Source: Gemmatimonadota bacterium (GTDB lineage Bacteria; Gemmatimonadota; Gemmatimonadetes; Gemmatimonadales; GWC2-71-9). From it: a stretch of 47,434 nucleotides of DNA. How positions within the stretch are numbered: the first letter of the stretch is position 1; each line of letters opens with the position of its first letter. The stretch spans positions 1 to 47,434 of the forward strand of contig QHUU01000073.1 in NCBI GenBank assembly GCA_003222155.1, read 5' to 3'. Below, piece by piece: positions 34,001 through 40,960 of the stretch. The position numbers and the translations under genes are program-made. Below the pieces are notes generated by a model. The model worked only from the letters and a program-made list of their open reading frames with translations. It had not been told where the DNA came from and did no database searches.

Positions 34001-34962
34001 AGACCACCGGAACCACGGCCAGCCAGGCGTCACCCATCGCGGCGACGCACGCGTACGGCGCCGCGGGGACGGCCGTGGTACAGGTGAGCGTGACGGACAA
34101 GGACGGGGCGGTGGGCTCCGCCACGACCACGGTCACGATCACGCAGCCGGTAGCCTCGGTGACGCTGGTGGGTGCGGGCAACGTCGCGCGCTGCGATCGC
34201 ACCAACGACGAAGCGACGGCGAGCCTGCTCGACGGCATTGCGGGCACCGTCTTCGCCCTGGGCGACGCCGCCTATCCCAACGGGACGGCCGCCACCTATC
34301 AGAACTGTTACGATCCGAGCTGGGGCCGCCACAAGGCGCGCACCTACCCCGTGATCGGCAATCACGACTACGACTCGAGCGCCACGGCGGCCGGATACTT
34401 CGGCTACTTCGGGACGGCCGCAGGCGACCCCACCAAGGGATACTACAGCTACGACCTGGGCGCCTGGCACATCGTCGTGCTGAACGGCAACTCGAGCTTC
34501 GTCGCGACAGCCGCGGGCTCTCCGCAGGAGACCTGGCTCAAGGCCGACCTCGCGGCCACCACCAAGCAGTGCGTACTCGCGCTGTGGCACAACCCGCGCT
34601 TCTACTCGACCACGTCGACGTCGTCCTCGCCCACGTCGTCCGTGAAGCCGTTCTGGGACGACCTCTACGCCGCCCATGCAGAGCTGATCATCAACGGGCA
34701 TATGCGTGACTACGAGCGGTTCGCGCCGCAGACGCCGGCGGGCGCGGCCGATCCCCTGAACGGCATCCGTGAGATCATCGTGGGCACCGGGGGAGAAGGA
34801 CTGGACAGCCCCAACACGCTGATCATCCCGAACAGCGAGGCACGGATCAGCGGTGTGTACGGCGTCCTGAAGCTCACGCTGTACGACGGCTCGTATGCCT
34901 GGCAGTTCGTCCCGGTGGCAGGCCAGACCGCCACCGATTCGGGGAGCGCCTCGTGTCACTGA
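31006..34962 (+). CDS. Giant secreted protein: three metallophosphoesterase modules and five PKD domains
   Basis: 1,318 residues. ATG 31006 is chosen because AGAAGGAG lies six bases before it. The N-terminus has a hydrophobic stretch (ALVALLAIITC, Cys24), a signal peptide and perhaps a weak lipobox. Order: phosphoesterase 1 (48-320), PKD (326-417), phosphoesterase 2 (421-680), four PKD (686-1047), phosphoesterase 3 (1051-1318). Module 2 has the purple-acid-phosphatase-like set GAGDIADC, GDNAYP, GNHDY, FHHPLY and GHDHDYERF. Modules 1 and 3 read GAGNxARC, GDAAYP, GNHDY, WHNPRF and HMRDYERF, losing the first Asp and the second His of the last motif. Modules 1 and 3 resemble each other most, and the four PKDs form a doubled two-domain unit. 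PKD domains bind or space on surfaces and glycans, so a cell-surface phosphatase that contacts the polymer is plausible. Confidence 0.93.
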   Translation: MHTRARPLAAASRALVALLAIITCRSDQGPEAPIQRTAARPSFATVPVGAVTLVGAGNIARCDRANDEATAALLDGIPGTVFALGDAAYPNGTATTYSNCYDASWGRHKARTYPVLGNHDYDSSATAAGYFGYFGAGAGEPSKGYYSYDLGAWHIVVLNSNTSFVSTAAGSPQETWLKADLAATTKQCLLAMWHNPRFYSTTSSSFSPSSSVKPFWDDLYAAHATLIVNAHMRDYERFAPQAPTGVADPVTGIREIIVGTGGEGLDAASTLITANSEVRISGAYGVLKLTLADGSYSWQFVPVPGQAASDAGSGTCYAAPPPAPFVNAGPDMQAHPGDTVSVAVTFSDPGPNDAPWSYTIAWGDGSPATTGSTTTQSSPIGASHVYPTLGTDSVRVTVTNSAGRSGADSLAVALTTATTAVMVGAGDIADCAKTSDSLTANLLDTIPGTVFTAGDNAYPEGSTTDLANCYGPTWGRQKARTRPAPGNHDYSQPGAAPYFAYFGAAAGDPSKGYYSYDLGDWHVVALNSMIAHWAGSPQEQWLRADLASSTKRCTFAYFHHPLYTSGMLADTSVRALWQALYDFGAEIVVSGHDHDYERFAPQTPRGVADPLTGIREFIAGTGGAGLFTLGTPLPNSEVRNDVTFGVLKLTLSSGGYAWRFIPVAGKTFTDAGSGTCHDAPSATNHPPSAAVGGPYTGIEGGAVAFDATGSSDPDGETVSYAWTFGDGSTGSGVKPTHVYADNGSYSVTLTVTDARGAASPAASTTATIANAAPVASAGAQAATAAASFTFSATFSDAGVNDGPWAFTIAWGDSSAQTTGSATSQASAITATHTYAAPGTDTVRITVADKDGATGSATAAVNVSATNRPPAAVAGGPYAGSEGAAIAFDGSASSDPDADALSYAWSFGDGASGTGVKPTHSYVDNGAYTATLTVTDARGAASAPVTTTVTIANATPTVNAGPSQTVTTGAPFALNATFADPGRNDAPWSYAIDWGDGGVQTTGTTASQASPIAATHAYGAAGTAVVQVSVTDKDGAVGSATTTVTITQPVASVTLVGAGNVARCDRTNDEATASLLDGIAGTVFALGDAAYPNGTAATYQNCYDPSWGRHKARTYPVIGNHDYDSSATAAGYFGYFGTAAGDPTKGYYSYDLGAWHIVVLNGNSSFVATAAGSPQETWLKADLAATTKQCVLALWHNPRFYSTTSTSSSPTSSVKPFWDDLYAAHAELIINGHMRDYERFAPQTPAGAADPLNGIREIIVGTGGEGLDSPNTLIIPNSEARISGVYGVLKLTLYDGSYAWQFVPVAGQTATDSGSASCH
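31147..31965 (+). repeat. Phosphoesterase module repeat, copy 1
   Basis: Closely similar to 34156-34962 at DNA level, for example in the GRHKAR to YFGYF region where most differences are third-position. This indicates duplication of the module within the gene or gene conversion. Confidence 0.8.
33058..33594 (+). repeat. PKD two-domain unit, copy A
   Basis: Encodes a PKD pair (GGPYTGIEGGAVAFDATG then SFTFSATFSDAGVNDGPW) that is repeated directly after it at 33601-34146 with the same order of the two domain types. Confidence 0.75.
33601..34146 (+). repeat. PKD two-domain unit, copy B
   Basis: Second copy of the unit at 33058-33594 (GGPYAGSEGAAIAFDGSA then FALNATFADPGRNDAPW). The alternating A-B-A-B order shows duplication of a pair and not of single domains. 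Confidence 0.75.
34156..34962 (+). repeat. Phosphoesterase module repeat, copy 2
   Basis: Encodes the C-terminal phosphoesterase module, the closest relative of copy 1 at 31147-31965 and with the same lost metal ligands. Confidence 0.8.
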
Positions 34963-35004
34963 CCGGCCGGGCGCGAAACCGCCGCATCGTAACGCCCACG
35001 TAGC

Positions 35005-35022
35005 TGTAAGGAGCCTGCCACA
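35005..35022 (+). promoter_or_regulatory. TGTAA-N5-CTGCCACA element, copy 2
   Basis: TGTAAGGAGCCTGCCACA lies 42 bp past the giant phosphoesterase stop and 115 bp upstream of ATG 35120. Unlike copies 1 and 3 it does not overlap a stop codon, so its conservation is not explained by coding sequence. Confidence 0.6.
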
Positions 35023-35119
35023 GCGCCGCCATCCGCGCCGGCTCATCGCAGCCAATGGTATGCGGGGTCATGAGTTACACGATGTGCCCGGGGCACGTCT
35101 CCTGCCTCGCCGAAGCGTG

Positions 35120-36598
35120 ATGCCGAGCCGCCCGCTGGTCGACCCCTCCGCGCCCGACGTCGCTTCCGGCCGCCCGCGCTCCCTGGTCCTCGAGCTGGGC
35201 GAGGCGCTGGAACGGCGGGACGTGATGTACTGCTGCCAGTGGAAAGGCAGCTGGAAGAAGCGCCGCTGGATGTCGGGACAGGGCGACATCGATCTGCTGG
35301 TGGAGCGCTCTACGGAACCCCGTTTCACCGCGGTGCTCGAGGAGCTGGGCTTCCGGCGCGCCACGCCTCCCTGGGAAGCGCGGGTCGCGGGACTGGAGAG
35401 CTGCTTCGGGCTCGATCGGGCCACGGGACGTCTCATCCACGTGCACGTGCACTACCAGCTGCTCACCGGCGGCTTCTGGACCACCATCTACCGGCTTCCC
35501 TTCGAGCGAGCGCTGCTCCAATCCACCACCCATCACAATGTGTTTCGCACACCTGCACCGGACTTCGAGCTGCTCGTGTTCGCGATCCGCATGGTGCAAC
35601 GCTACCGCTGGCGCGATGCCCTGGTCGGAGAGCCGGGCTGGCTCAAGGCCATCCAGGGGGAGCTCGACGCGCTGCTCAAAGAGGCGCAGCTACACCGCCT
35701 GGAGGACGTGATGGCGCAGCATCTCCCCACCGTCGATCTGGCCTTCGTGGACGAATGTCTCGCCTCGCTGCGACCGGGCTACTCTCGCTGGCGCCGTCTC
35801 GCGCTGCGGCGGGAGTTGCACGACCGGCTGCGGGCCCATTCCAAGCAGGCGCCCTTGAGCTTGAAGCTCTGGCGTACCGCCCGCTCGATCGTCACGCTGC
35901 GGGGCCGACTCGGGGGGGACTCGACGAAAAAGCGGCTGGCGCACGGCGGCACCGTGATCGCGCTGGTGGGAGGCGACGGCGCGGGTAAGTCGACGTGCGT
36001 GCAGGAGCTCGCCCGATGGCTCGGCGCCGAGCTCGACGTGATGACCGCGCATCTCGGCCGGCCGCCGCGCTCCTGGCTCACCCTCGCGGTGGGAGCGCTC
36101 CTGAAAGTGCGCCGGGTGATCGGAAAGAGGCCCGCCGACGACTCTCCCGAATTCCCGGGCTACATCTCCTGCCTGCGCGATCTCTGCACGGCCCGCGACC
36201 GCTACCGCCTGTATCTGCAGGCACGGCGGTTCGCCCTCGCCGGCGGGGTCGCGCTGTGCGAGCGGTACCCGGTCCCGCAGAACTGGGAGCTCGCCGGCCC
36301 GCGGCTGGGGGAGTTCGCGGCGCGGCTGGCCCGCACCCGCCTCGGGCGTCTGCTGCTCGAGGCCGAGCGTCGCTACTACCAGCACATCCTGGCCCCGGAC
36401 ATCCTGATCGTGCTGCAGATCGATCCCGAGGCGGCGGTGCGCCGCAAGACCACCGAGCCGGCGGACTACGTGCGCACCCGCAACCGGATCGTGCGGGGTG
36501 CCGACTGGTCCGGGAGCGGCGCTCGGTTCGTCGACGCCGGCCGGCCGCTCGCCGAGGTCGTCGAGGACCTGAAGGTCCTCATCTGGTCGGCGCTCTGA
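35120..36598 (+). CDS. Nucleotidyltransferase-like domain fused to a thymidylate-kinase-like P-loop kinase
   Basis: 492 residues. The N-terminal 250 residues resemble the nucleotidyltransferase fold of PF14907-type proteins: a GDIDLLV motif at 55-61 where the metal-binding Asp pair is expected, and VHVHYQL further on. From about residue 281 a kinase domain starts with ALVGGDGAGKSTC, and later has LCERYPVPQ and ADYVRTRNRIVRG. The domain is of the thymidylate-kinase fold, but placement in a polysaccharide cluster argues against dTMP as the substrate. ATG 35120 is preferred (GTG 35117 is alternative); an upstream extension has no likeness. The stop overlaps the next start as TGATG. Confidence 0.8.
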   Translation: MPSRPLVDPSAPDVASGRPRSLVLELGEALERRDVMYCCQWKGSWKKRRWMSGQGDIDLLVERSTEPRFTAVLEELGFRRATPPWEARVAGLESCFGLDRATGRLIHVHVHYQLLTGGFWTTIYRLPFERALLQSTTHHNVFRTPAPDFELLVFAIRMVQRYRWRDALVGEPGWLKAIQGELDALLKEAQLHRLEDVMAQHLPTVDLAFVDECLASLRPGYSRWRRLALRRELHDRLRAHSKQAPLSLKLWRTARSIVTLRGRLGGDSTKKRLAHGGTVIALVGGDGAGKSTCVQELARWLGAELDVMTAHLGRPPRSWLTLAVGALLKVRRVIGKRPADDSPEFPGYISCLRDLCTARDRYRLYLQARRFALAGGVALCERYPVPQNWELAGPRLGEFAARLARTRLGRLLLEAERRYYQHILAPDILIVLQIDPEAAVRRKTTEPADYVRTRNRIVRGADWSGSGARFVDAGRPLAEVVEDLKVLIWSAL

Positions 36599-37254
36599 TG
36601 ATTGCGGAGCTGGTCGGCACCGCGGGCACGGGCAAGAGCACGCTGAGTCAGCGGCTCGCCCGGGGGCCGGGGGTGATGCGGGCGAGCGTATGGAAGCTGC
36701 CCCGTGGCTGGTGGCTGCTCAACGCGGTGCGGTCGTTGCCGACCCTGCTGGCGCTGTGCCTGCGGACGCGGGCGCTCCCGTGGGCCGACATGCGCTACAT
36801 GATCCGGCTGCGCACGCTGCACCAGATGGTCACGCGCCGGCGGGCGCGCCAGGCGCCGTTGGTGGTCCTCGACGAGGGCCCCGTGTTCGCGCTGGCGTGG
36901 CTCCAATTGTTCGGGCGCGGGCGCGCCGCCGACCACACCATGACCCGGTGGCGGCGAGCCGTCATCAGGGACTGGGCGGAGACGGTGGACGTCGTGGTGC
37001 TGCTCGATGCGCCGGACCCCGTGCTCGCCGGCCGGATCCGCACGCGCGACCAGCCCCATCGCATCAAGGGCGGCAGCGACAGCGAAATCGGCCGCTTCGC
37101 CACGGCGTATCGGCAGGCGTTCGGCGAAGTGATCGCCGCGCTGACGGCGGCGAACGGCGTGCGGGTGGTACGGCTCGGGAGTGACGGCGAAGCGGTCGAT
37201 CGCACGGTCGACCGGCTGCGGCAGCTGCTGCGCTGCGACGCGAATGGCGACTGA
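36598..37254 (+). CDS. Small P-loop kinase-like protein
   Basis: 218 residues. Walker A ELVGTAGTGKSTLS is at the N-terminus and a Walker B-like strand with Asp-Glu follows (PLVVLDEGPVFAL). VVVLLDAPDPVLAGRIRTRD resembles the base/lid region of adenylate/thymidylate-type kinases. The substrate is unknown. The start overlaps the preceding kinase as TGATG and its 3' end overlaps the second flippase gene by 11 bp, so the three genes are tightly coupled. Confidence 0.75.
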   Translation: MIAELVGTAGTGKSTLSQRLARGPGVMRASVWKLPRGWWLLNAVRSLPTLLALCLRTRALPWADMRYMIRLRTLHQMVTRRRARQAPLVVLDEGPVFALAWLQLFGRGRAADHTMTRWRRAVIRDWAETVDVVVLLDAPDPVLAGRIRTRDQPHRIKGGSDSEIGRFATAYRQAFGEVIAALTAANGVRVVRLGSDGEAVDRTVDRLRQLLRCDANGD

Positions 37255-38821
37255 AGCCGTGGAGCTCCCGGCCCCCGCCGCGGCGCGCCCCCGGCCGGCG
37301 GCGAGCCTGACGCAGCGCGCCTCGCTCAACGTCGCCGCCTCGCTGCTCGACTACGCGGCCAGGATTGCGGTCAACTTCGTCGTCATCCCCATCCTCGTCG
37401 CCGGGCTGGGACGCTCGCTGTACGGCATCTGGGAGATGCTGGGGCGCCTGGTGGGCTATCTGACGGCGGGCGACGGGCGCCCCACGCAAGCCCTCCGCCT
37501 CGTCGTCGCGACGCTGCAGACGAGCGACGACGACGACGCCAAGCGACGCTACGTGGGCGCGGCCTTCGTCGTGTGGATGTTGTTCCTCCCGGTGATCCTG
37601 GCGGCCGGCACCCTGCTCGTGTGGCTGGTCCCCGCCATCACGCAGGCGCCGCCCGCGTTGCATGCCGCCGTGCGGCTCGCCGTCGCCCTGCTGGTGGTGG
37701 GCCTGCTGTTCGCGAACCTCGCCTCGCTCCCCGAATCGGTGCTGCGGGGGATGAACCTCGGCTACAAGCGCATGGGCCTGCAGGCCGGGCTCGAGATCGT
37801 GGGGGGCGCGCTCACCGCGGGCGCGATCGCGCTGGGGCTCGGCCTCGCGGGCGCCGCCGGCTCGCAGATCGTGTTCGCGGCGCTGCTCGGCGGCGCCTTC
37901 TGGATCGTGGTGAAGCGGTACGTGCCCTGGTTCGGCGTCGCCCGCCCTACCCGCGCCGACGTCCGCTCCCTGCTCGGCCTGAGCGCCTGGTACTCCGTCG
38001 GCGAAGCGATCGCCAAGTTGCTGCTCGCGAGCGACGCCATCATCCTGGGAATACTCGTCTCGCCGGCGGCGGTCGCGTCGTATGTGCTCACCGGCTATGC
38101 GGCGCGTCTCGCGGTGAACGTCCACGTGCTGGCCGCGGGCGGCGTCATCCCGGGGATCGGCGGCGTGATCGGCCGGCAGCAGTACGACAAGGCCGCCCGG
38201 CTGCGATACGAGCTGCTCGCCGTCACCTGGCTGTTCGCCACCGCCGTGGGCGGCGCCATCCTCCTCTGGAATCGCTCCTTCCTCGCCCTGTGGGTGGGCA
38301 GCGACAACTACGCCGGGGGCGTCGTCAACCTGCTGATCGTGCTCGTCATGGCGCAGACGACGCTCATCCGGAGCGACGCGTTCATCATCGACTCGGCGCT
38401 GCAACCGCGGGCGCGCGTCTATGTGGCGGGGGCGACGGTGGCGGTGACGATCGCGCTCGCGACGCTCTTGACGTGGCGGTTCGGGATGGTGGGCCTGTGC
38501 GTCGGCGTGTTGGTCGGCCGGCTCACGCAGAGCATCGCCTACCCCATGCTCACCCATAACTGCCTGGGGCGGCCGCCCAAACCGCCGCTCGGCACGTTCG
38601 TGCGGCCCCTGGTCGTGATGCTCCTGCTGCTCGCCGCCTGCGCGTACGCGGGTCAACGCGTCGTGGTCCGCCATTGGGCGCTCTGGGCGGTCGGGGCCAC
38701 GGCGTCGTTCGCGCTGCTGCTCGGTGTCGCCCTCATCGCCGGCCTGCCGGCGGAATTTCGGCGCGCCGTACTGGTGCGGGTGCGCGAGGCACGCCACGGC
38801 CTGCGCATGGTCGGTCGATGA
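37244..38821 (+). CDS. Wzx-like polysaccharide flippase (second copy)
   Basis: 525 residues and about 12-14 membrane helices. It shares many stretches with the protein at 26970-28544: LTQRASLNVAASLLDYAARI, LPESVLRGMNLGYKRM, ARPTRADVRSLLGLSAWYS and AKLLLASDAIILG. Wzx proteins flip lipid-linked repeat units to the periplasm. Two copies in one cluster could mean two substrates, a heteromeric pair, or an old duplication with one copy changing function. ATG 37244 overlaps the preceding gene by 11 bp and the stop overlaps the Wzy-like start as ATGA. Confidence 0.85.
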   Translation: MATEAVELPAPAAARPRPAASLTQRASLNVAASLLDYAARIAVNFVVIPILVAGLGRSLYGIWEMLGRLVGYLTAGDGRPTQALRLVVATLQTSDDDDAKRRYVGAAFVVWMLFLPVILAAGTLLVWLVPAITQAPPALHAAVRLAVALLVVGLLFANLASLPESVLRGMNLGYKRMGLQAGLEIVGGALTAGAIALGLGLAGAAGSQIVFAALLGGAFWIVVKRYVPWFGVARPTRADVRSLLGLSAWYSVGEAIAKLLLASDAIILGILVSPAAVASYVLTGYAARLAVNVHVLAAGGVIPGIGGVIGRQQYDKAARLRYELLAVTWLFATAVGGAILLWNRSFLALWVGSDNYAGGVVNLLIVLVMAQTTLIRSDAFIIDSALQPRARVYVAGATVAVTIALATLLTWRFGMVGLCVGVLVGRLTQSIAYPMLTHNCLGRPPKPPLGTFVRPLVVMLLLLAACAYAGQRVVVRHWALWAVGATASFALLLGVALIAGLPAEFRRAVLVRVREARHGLRMVGR

Positions 38822-40158
38822 CGGCCGCCATCGCGGCCGCACGGCCCGCTGCGCCCCGGCCCTGGCAGGCCACCGCGTCGTCGTTGGCGCACCGGATCGT
38901 GTGCGGGGCGTTCTACCTGTTCGTCTGCTCCATCCCCTTCGAGTTTTCCGATCGGGATGCGCGGGACTTCCCGATCGAGATCCCCACGGCCATAGGCGTC
39001 CTCTTCCTGGCCACGACGATCCTGCAGCCGCGGACCAGCTTCGGTCGTGCCTCGCGGCCCGCCCGGTGGTTCATGCTCTACCTGTACATGTTCGTCGTCG
39101 CGGCGGCGATCAGCGGTCGCGACCATCTCGCGACGCTCCTCAACGGGGCGGATTACTGGACCGAAGTCCTGAAGATGCTGTTTTCACTGGTGCAGCTGTT
39201 CCTCATCTTCTGGGTGGCGCGCAACCTGATGCGGTCGCCCGCCGTCACTCAGCGCGCGCTGCTCGCGCTCGGCCTCGCGTGCGTGGTGCGCGCCGCCATG
39301 CCGTTCCTGGGCATCATGACGACGGTGCACAAGGTCCAGACGGGCGGCGCCCGGCTTTCGGCATTGGGTCAGAACTCCAATCACGCGGCCATGATCCTGG
39401 GAGCCGGGCTGGTCGCGCTGGTGGGCCTCACCTTCGCGCGCCAGGGGCGGACGTGGCGGCGACTGCTCGTCGGCGCACCGCTCATCGGCCTGCTCGCGAT
39501 TGCGGTGGCCGACACCGGATCGCGCGGCGGTATTCTCGCCCTCGCCTGCGGCATCATGGCCTTCATGTTCCAGGGCGGCACCCTGGGCAACCGCCTCCGC
39601 AACATGGCGCTCGCGCTGTTCGTCATCGCGGGGCTCGCGGTCGCGGCCTACCAATCCGAGGTGATGCGCAACCGGTTCGAGGACACGCTCGAGACCGGCA
39701 CGCTCACGGGCCGCGAGCGGATTTATCCGGCCGTCGTCGGCATGATCGTCGACCGCCCGCTGTTCGGCTGGGGACCCGCGAACAACAAGTACGAGCTCGG
39801 CCTCCGCCTCGACGAGCGCGTCCGTCGCCGCCGCGGCACGCACAACTCGGTGCTCGAGGTGCTGAGCGCGACCGGCATCGCCGCCGCCATCCCCTTCCTG
39901 TTCGGCACCTGGCTGTGCCTGTGGAGCGCGTGGCGGGCCCGCGCCGGGCCCGACGGGACGCTGCCCCTGGCCCTCACGCTCATGGTGATGGTGTCGAACA
40001 TGAGCGGGGACTGGTTCATCACGCCGCTCTACTGGTTCGCCCTCGCCTACGCGGTTGCGAGTGAGGGCCATGTGGTGGCTCGCGCCGCCGTGGCGTGGCT
40101 GGCCGAACGCCTGTCGCGGTCCCTGCCGGGGCGTATCGGGACGCCCGCGCAGCTGTAA
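38818..40158 (+). CDS. Wzy/O-antigen ligase-like polymerase
   Basis: 446 residues with about 10-12 membrane helices and a large periplasmic loop. The Wzy_C-type region includes LSALGQNSNHAAMILG, VADTGSRGGILAL, LTGRERIYPAVVG and GWGPANNKYE followed by RRGTHNSVLEVLSATG. These pieces are typical of O-antigen polymerase/ligase proteins. Next to a Wzx flippase and with a Wzc and Wza nearby, polymerisation of flipped repeat units is the likeliest role. The TAA stop lies inside regulatory element copy 3. Confidence 0.9.
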   Translation: MTAAIAAARPAAPRPWQATASSLAHRIVCGAFYLFVCSIPFEFSDRDARDFPIEIPTAIGVLFLATTILQPRTSFGRASRPARWFMLYLYMFVVAAAISGRDHLATLLNGADYWTEVLKMLFSLVQLFLIFWVARNLMRSPAVTQRALLALGLACVVRAAMPFLGIMTTVHKVQTGGARLSALGQNSNHAAMILGAGLVALVGLTFARQGRTWRRLLVGAPLIGLLAIAVADTGSRGGILALACGIMAFMFQGGTLGNRLRNMALALFVIAGLAVAAYQSEVMRNRFEDTLETGTLTGRERIYPAVVGMIVDRPLFGWGPANNKYELGLRLDERVRRRRGTHNSVLEVLSATGIAAAIPFLFGTWLCLWSAWRARAGPDGTLPLALTLMVMVSNMSGDWFITPLYWFALAYAVASEGHVVARAAVAWLAERLSRSLPGRIGTPAQL

Positions 40159-40171
40159 CGCAGCTGCCACA
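40154..40171 (+). promoter_or_regulatory. TGTAA-N5-CTGCCACA element, copy 3
   Basis: TGTAACGCAGCTGCCACA covers the Wzy-like stop codon and begins 120 bp upstream of ATG 40274. An AT-rich patch including GGATATATGG (near 40209-40218) follows and could be the -10 region of a promoter. Confidence 0.6.
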
Positions 40172-40273
40172 AAGGGCTCCGTATCCGCTGCGACAACACT
40201 GCCTAACAGGATATATGGCAATGGTTTATCGACGAGACCCGCCCGCACGGGTCCTGCTCGACAGGCCGTCGGC

Positions 40274-40960
40274 ATGTTGATCACGTTTTCGGGTCTCGAT
40301 GGCGCCGGGAAATCGACGCTGATCGAGTGGTTGCGCTCCGCCCTGGAAGAGCAGCGCCACCGCGTGGCGGTGCTGCACCTCGAGCACGACGTGGGCGTAT
40401 ACGCCGCCGTGCGCCGCTTGCGCGAAGGCGCCGCGCGCCTGGCGTGGCGCCGCTCGGGGAGCGCCACGCCCGCGGCGTCGCGCGGTCCGATCGCGACGCT
40501 GCTGCGCCGCATCCGCCACGCCGTCGTCTGGAGCAAAGTCGTGCGGCGTCTGATCTACCCGCTCGATGTGGTGGTGTTCTTGTGCTACCGCGCCTACATC
40601 GAGGGCATTCGGGGGCAGGTGCTGATCATGGACCGGTATTTCTACGACATCCTGGTGGACGTATCGAGCGAGCGCGCCCGCTGGTGGATCCGCTGGCTGA
40701 AGCGGATCACGCCGACGCCGATGTTGCCGCTGCTGCTCGACACCGGGCCGGAGGAGGCCTACGCCCGCAAGGGTGAGTACTCCGTGGCGTACCTGCGAGA
40801 CCGGTGGACGGCGTACGGGGAGGTGTTTCCCTGGGTGCGGGGCGGCGTCAGGCTGCGCAACGACGATCCCGGCGCGGCGCGCGCCGCTTTGCGGCAGGTC
40901 GTCTTCTGGCGGATGGGCGACGCCCGGAGTGCGAGCCCGGCCGTGCTGGGGCAGCCCTGA
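40274..40960 (+). CDS. Thymidylate-kinase-like P-loop kinase
   Basis: 228 residues. It opens MLITFSGLDGAGKSTLIEWL, a classical thymidylate-kinase P-loop, and has LIMDRYFYDILVD, the DRY-type motif of that fold, and LPLLLDTGPEEAYARKGEY. Insertion of a basic segment and the glycan context suggest that it is not the housekeeping enzyme. It is the third kinase of this fold type in the cluster. The stop overlaps the GT4 start as TGATG. Confidence 0.82.
   Translation: MLITFSGLDGAGKSTLIEWLRSALEEQRHRVAVLHLEHDVGVYAAVRRLREGAARLAWRRSGSATPAASRGPIATLLRRIRHAVVWSKVVRRLIYPLDVVVFLCYRAYIEGIRGQVLIMDRYFYDILVDVSSERARWWIRWLKRITPTPMLPLLLDTGPEEAYARKGEYSVAYLRDRWTAYGEVFPWVRGGVRLRNDDPGAARAALRQVVFWRMGDARSASPAVLGQP

Noticed and set aside
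34963-35119. Earlier start for the nucleotidyltransferase/kinase fusion gene
   Set aside because: The frame is open back to 34895 but the extra residues show no likeness, overlap the previous gene and would place the 18-bp element inside coding sequence.
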